The translations under genes were made by a program, and so were the position numbers. This document shows positions 60,976 to 64,000 of a stretch of DNA of 64,000 nt, piece by piece. The DNA is from Arthrobacter alpinus (lineage in GTDB: Bacteria > Actinomycetota > Actinomycetes > Actinomycetales > Micrococcaceae), in NCBI RefSeq assembly GCF_001294625.1, contig NZ_CP012677.1:2480001-2544000 (forward strand). The letters are read 5' to 3'. Each line of letters starts with the position of its first letter. Position 1 is the stretch's first letter. A model generated the notes under the pieces. The model had not been told where the DNA came from and ran no database searches. It saw only the letters and a program-made list of their open reading frames with translations.

Positions 60976-62388
60976 ATGTCTTCCACACCAGCCAACAACG
61001 ACGACGACGCCCCCCAGGATCCTCTCTCGGAGATGCTGGCCAACCTCATGGGTGGCCAGGGAATGGAAGGCTTTGATGCTGCCGCGCTGGCCAAGGCTGC
61101 TGGGCTGCCGTCCGATCCGAACGCACTGTCCCAAATGTTCGCCCAGGTTCAGGCCATGATGAGCGGCTCCTCGGACACCCCTGTCAACTGGGACCTTGCC
61201 CACGATGCTGCCCGGAAGGCTGCGGCCGGGGATGACCCCTCCGTCACCCCCGCCCAGTCAAAGGCCGTCGACGATGCCCTGCGTTTAGCCGAGATGTGGC
61301 TTGACCCGTTCACCGATCTGGCGGCCACGGCGATCGTGGGCAGCGCCTGGTCACGGGCCGAATGGGTTGAGGAAACCCTGGGGACGTGGCGTCGGCTCAC
61401 GGAGCCGGTGGCCAACAGCATTGCGTTCGCCATCTCCACCGCCATGAACGAGCAGTTGCCGGAGGAAATGAAGTCAGTGATGGGCGGGGCGGCTTCCATG
61501 ATGCAAAACATGGGCGGGGCCCTATTCGGGCTCCAGCTCGGGGCAGCCGTCGGGGCGTTGTCAAAGGAAGTGCTGGGCTCCACCGACATCGGGATCCCGT
61601 TGGCCGACCTCCAAATGGCCTTGTTGCCGGCGAACATCAAGGCGTTTGGTGAGGGGTTGGAGGTTCCCGAGCAAGAGATCCTGTTGTTCCTTGCCCTGCG
61701 TGAGGCTGCGCATGCGCGCCTGTTTGTCCAGGTGCCGTGGCTTCGCGGTCATCTGCTGGGCGCCATCGAGTCCTACGCACGCGGCATCCACATCGACATG
61801 TCCCGGATCGAGGATCTGGCGGCGAACCTTGACCCCAGCAACCCTGAAGCCATGCAGGCGGTCCTCTCCGAGGGCGTGTTCATGCCTGCGCGCACCCCCG
61901 AGCAGGAGGTGGCGCTAGCAAAGCTTGAGACGGCGCTGGCCCTGGTTGAGGGCTGGGTTGACGAGGTCACCTTCGCCGCGGCGGCGAACCTGCCTGCAGC
62001 AGGAGCCATCCGCGAAACCATCCGACGCCGCCGTGCCACCGGAGGCCCGGCAGAGCACGCGTTTGGTTCCCTTGTCGGTTTGGAACTGCGCCCCCGCCGG
62101 CTCCGCGAAGCATCTGCGTTGTGGTCCTCCCTGAAGGAACAGCGCGGCGTTGCCGGGCGTGACGCCATTTGGGCGCACCCGGATCTCCTGCCGACCTCCG
62201 CCGACCTGGACGACGCAGCAGGCTTTGGGGCACGCCGCTCGGCAGCAGACGCCTCCGAGTCCGACGTCGACGCGGCCCTGACCAAGCTCCTCGAGGGCGG
62301 GTTCGACGACCTTCCCCCGACGGGCGAGGACACTGGCCCTGGGACCACCGAGGGTGAGTCCGACGGAGGGCCGTCGACCGACAAATAG
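60976..62388 (+). CDS. Zinc-dependent metalloprotease family (DUF2342/TIGR03624)
   Basis: The 470-residue protein has an LREAAHARLF motif around residue 240 that corresponds to the family's metal-binding His region, plus GFDAAALAKAAGLP near the N-terminus. The ATG at 60976 gives the family's usual MSxxP start. An earlier ATG (60949) is possible but has a poor leader. The C-terminus is acidic/Gly/Ser-rich (EDTGPGTTEGE). Activity is unproven for the family. Divergent from the PDZ-Lon gene, in a conserved actinobacterial group. Confidence 0.85.
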   Translation: MSSTPANNDDDAPQDPLSEMLANLMGGQGMEGFDAAALAKAAGLPSDPNALSQMFAQVQAMMSGSSDTPVNWDLAHDAARKAAAGDDPSVTPAQSKAVDDALRLAEMWLDPFTDLAATAIVGSAWSRAEWVEETLGTWRRLTEPVANSIAFAISTAMNEQLPEEMKSVMGGAASMMQNMGGALFGLQLGAAVGALSKEVLGSTDIGIPLADLQMALLPANIKAFGEGLEVPEQEILLFLALREAAHARLFVQVPWLRGHLLGAIESYARGIHIDMSRIEDLAANLDPSNPEAMQAVLSEGVFMPARTPEQEVALAKLETALALVEGWVDEVTFAAAANLPAAGAIRETIRRRRATGGPAEHAFGSLVGLELRPRRLREASALWSSLKEQRGVAGRDAIWAHPDLLPTSADLDDAAGFGARRSAADASESDVDAALTKLLEGGFDDLPPTGEDTGPGTTEGESDGGPSTDK

Positions 62389-62406
62389 CCGGTTACCGGG
62401 GCCGTA

Positions 62407-63093
62407 TCAAAACAACTGCCCCGGCGGGCCCCCGTCTGGTGTGTCGCCGTCGACGTCGGTGCCCATGCCCTGGATATTGCGGGCCGAGGCAAAGGAGGCA
62501 CCCTCCAGGAACGCCTCGGCACGTTTTAGGTGCGGATAGCAGGCAAGCTCGGCCCAGAACGCTGCGCTGTGGTTTGGGTGGATCAGGTGGGCCAGCTCGT
62601 GGAGCAGCACATAGTCAACCACCCATTCCGGCATGCCCTGGACATGGTGGGAGATCCTGATCGACTTGTGCGCGTTGGTGGCCGAACCCCACCGCCCGGT
62701 CTGGTTGCTCACCCAGCGCACAGACTCCGGCACCGCCCGTGAACCCAGGTAGCTTGCGGAGAGAAACTCACACCGTTGCAGCAACGCCGCGTCACTGGGC
62801 GGAACCCGGCGACGGCGGCCACCGGCTTTGGCCCGACTGTCCGCTTCCAGCCGTGACACCATGTGCGGCACCCAGTACTGCTCATCCTCAACGCTCATAC
62901 GGGCGGGAACGGCAATGACGGCGCGTCCTTCTTCCCAAAACGCCGCCACACCGGTCTTTCGCCTCCGGGTGCGCCGCACCACCACCTGAGCGCCGTTGCC
63001 TGCCACATGCGCGGAAAGGGAATCGCCGATGGGGCCCGGGGTTCCCCTCCCAATGGGGTTGCGCCGGGGGTCAACCGGGGCCGGATCTTTCAT
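62407..63093 (-). CDS. YgjP-type metallopeptidase (M48-related, DUF45)
   Basis: The 228-residue protein has LLHELAHLIHPNHSAAFW with the HExxH zinc motif and a third His, and NQTGRWGSA, as in YgjP/SprT-like proteins. The probable start is ATG 63091-63093. ATG 63100-63102 is nine bases earlier and equally possible, neither having a clear binding site. A long open frame further upstream is antisense to the ThiF-like gene. Convergent with DUF2342. Physiological substrate unknown. Confidence 0.85.
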   Translation of the reverse strand: MKDPAPVDPRRNPIGRGTPGPIGDSLSAHVAGNGAQVVVRRTRRRKTGVAAFWEEGRAVIAVPARMSVEDEQYWVPHMVSRLEADSRAKAGGRRRRVPPSDAALLQRCEFLSASYLGSRAVPESVRWVSNQTGRWGSATNAHKSIRISHHVQGMPEWVVDYVLLHELAHLIHPNHSAAFWAELACYPHLKRAEAFLEGASFASARNIQGMGTDVDGDTPDGGPPGQLF

Positions 63094-63267
63094 TGTTGCC
63101 ATGATTCGACGGTACATCGATGGCCCGGCAGAAATCGAGCCGGGAGCAGTACATAGTGGACAACTTCTCCCTGTGGATAACTTTAAGCGGGGTTCAGCGA
63201 GCTGTGCCATGATCGCAAGTGAGGCCCACCAGGAGTTGGTGGCCACTGCTGCGAACGGAGTTCTGCG

Positions 63268-64000
63268 ATGACCGCTATCAACCCCGGGCTTCGCATGGTC
63301 CAGCGCGATGCGAACAGCATCCAAATCGGGGTGGGACCCGGTGGCCTGATCATCGAGGGACTCCAAAGAGCTGATCTTGCGTTTGTTCGGGCGCTCCGGG
63401 CCGGAATCCCCGATGCCCAGGTGGCAAAGACCGCCCTTTCCCTGGGTGTGAGCCAGGCCCGAACCCAGGAAATCTGTGCCAGCCTCGACCACCTGCTGTT
63501 TGGCGATGAGGAACTGCTGGCGCGGGGGTTTCGCGCGGAGCGGCTCCTGCCCGAACAAGCATCCCTGCAGGGAGTTCATCAGGCACCGTGCCGGGAGTAC
63601 ATGGCCCGCCGGGAGCATGGGGTCGTCCACATCATGGGGCTGGGACGGACGGGCGCAGCGCTGGCGCTTGTCCTTGTCAGTGCGGGAGTTGGGACCCTCT
63701 TCCTAGAAGATGACAGGGCCGTCACAGCCGTTGACGTGGCGGCCGGATCATACAAGCTCGCCGATATTGGGTTGATGCGCTCCATTGCCGTGCGCAGACA
63801 GGCATTGGCGCTTGACCCGGGAACCCATGCCCACGTGCTCCATGCCAACGGCGTCGGCGCCCCCGATACCCGATGCCTGGATCTGGCCATTGTGGTCGCC
63901 CATGACGCGCTCAGCGCCGAGACTGCCGGTAGGTTAATGGGTTCGGATCGGCCACACCTGTTGGTGCTGGTGCGTGAGCAGGACGGCGCCGTAGGGCCGC
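63268..64000 (+). CDS. ThiF/E1-like protein, 5' part (continues beyond the window)
   Basis: Open from ATG 63268 (CGGAG eight bases upstream) to the window end, 244 complete codons. After an N-terminal region (GLIIEGLQRADLAFVRALRA, ending near EYMARREHG) there is a Rossmann-type nucleotide site GLGRTGAALALVLVSAGVG. The following LFLEDDRAVTAVDV resembles the ThiF/HesA/MoeB adenylating fold (Asp after the second strand). The Cys or zinc sites would lie beyond the window. Family members in actinobacteria are of unknown function. Confidence 0.75.
   Translation, partial: MTAINPGLRMVQRDANSIQIGVGPGGLIIEGLQRADLAFVRALRAGIPDAQVAKTALSLGVSQARTQEICASLDHLLFGDEELLARGFRAERLLPEQASLQGVHQAPCREYMARREHGVVHIMGLGRTGAALALVLVSAGVGTLFLEDDRAVTAVDVAAGSYKLADIGLMRSIAVRRQALALDPGTHAHVLHANGVGAPDTRCLDLAIVVAHDALSAETAGRLMGSDRPHLLVLVREQDGAVGP

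Noticed and set aside
60718..61203. N-terminal extension of the PDZ-Lon protease
   Set aside because: Low-complexity translation antisense to the DUF2342 gene start; the anchor helix begins just after the GTG at 60717.
63103..63630. N-terminal extension of the YgjP-like peptidase
   Set aside because: Antisense to the ThiF-like gene, which has a good ribosome-binding site and a Rossmann motif.

Overview
The window is high-GC actinobacterial DNA, most likely from Arthrobacter or a close relative in the Micrococcaceae. This rests on base composition, gene families (UPF0182, PDZ-Lon protease, TIGR03084, AtuA-type operon) and dispersed intergenic repeats. It is an assignment from memory of these families, not a database result. 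Almost every gene has a catabolic or housekeeping assignment.

Layout. (1) 1-1.5 kb: end of a molybdate ABC transporter operon (modB fragment, modC). (2) 1.56-21.6 kb: a catabolic island whose two edges carry diverged copies of the same modC 3' end. Its left half has a leftward aryl-CoA operon (FAH hydrolase, cupin, TesB thioesterase, aryl-CoA ligase, 2-aminobenzoyl-CoA/salicyloyl-CoA monooxygenase-reductase), a divergent RidA-family gene, and a PaaX regulator with a second thioesterase. Its middle (about 10.2-12.0 kb) is a decayed kynurenine locus: Lrp regulator, kynureninase and amino-acid permease, all broken. Its right half is an AraC regulator divergent from an intact indole-oxidation operon: SDR, StyA1, the StyA2B monooxygenase-reductase fusion, an FAD oxidoreductase, an isatin-hydrolase-like cyclase-family hydrolase and a benzoylformate-decarboxylase-like ThDP enzyme. 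(3) 21.8-22.6 kb: SAP/DUF6434 gene and an initiator tRNA. (4) 22.8-30.5 kb: valine-type degradation operon, a cytochrome b-like membrane protein, ETF and a MarR regulator. (5) 30.5-53 kb: three acyl-CoA gene groups with AMACR, FadD, FadA/FadB, acyl-CoA dehydrogenases, crotonases, a biotin-dependent acyl-CoA carboxylase and AtuA, plus two TetR regulators. (6) 53-56.4 kb: a decay zone (AI-2E-like fragment, frameshifted cardiolipin synthase, aminopeptidase remnant) ending at a second initiator tRNA. (7) 56.5-64 kb: conserved actinobacterial housekeeping genes.

How the genes work together. The indole operon can plausibly take indole by epoxidation, dehydrogenation, ring hydrolysis and decarboxylation to anthranilate-level compounds. 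The leftward operon can activate anthranilate (or salicylate) as a CoA thioester, hydroxylate it at C5 and release the acid. The small cupin, RidA-family protein and FAH hydrolase would then open the ring and finish. This joined indole -> anthraniloyl-CoA -> 5-hydroxyanthranilate-type route is the most interesting proposal here. Individual families are recognised from sequence; the complete route is inference. The 22-52 kb region feeds acyl-CoA dehydrogenase electrons to the ETF encoded in its midst and looks specialised for branched or isoprenoid acyl chains.
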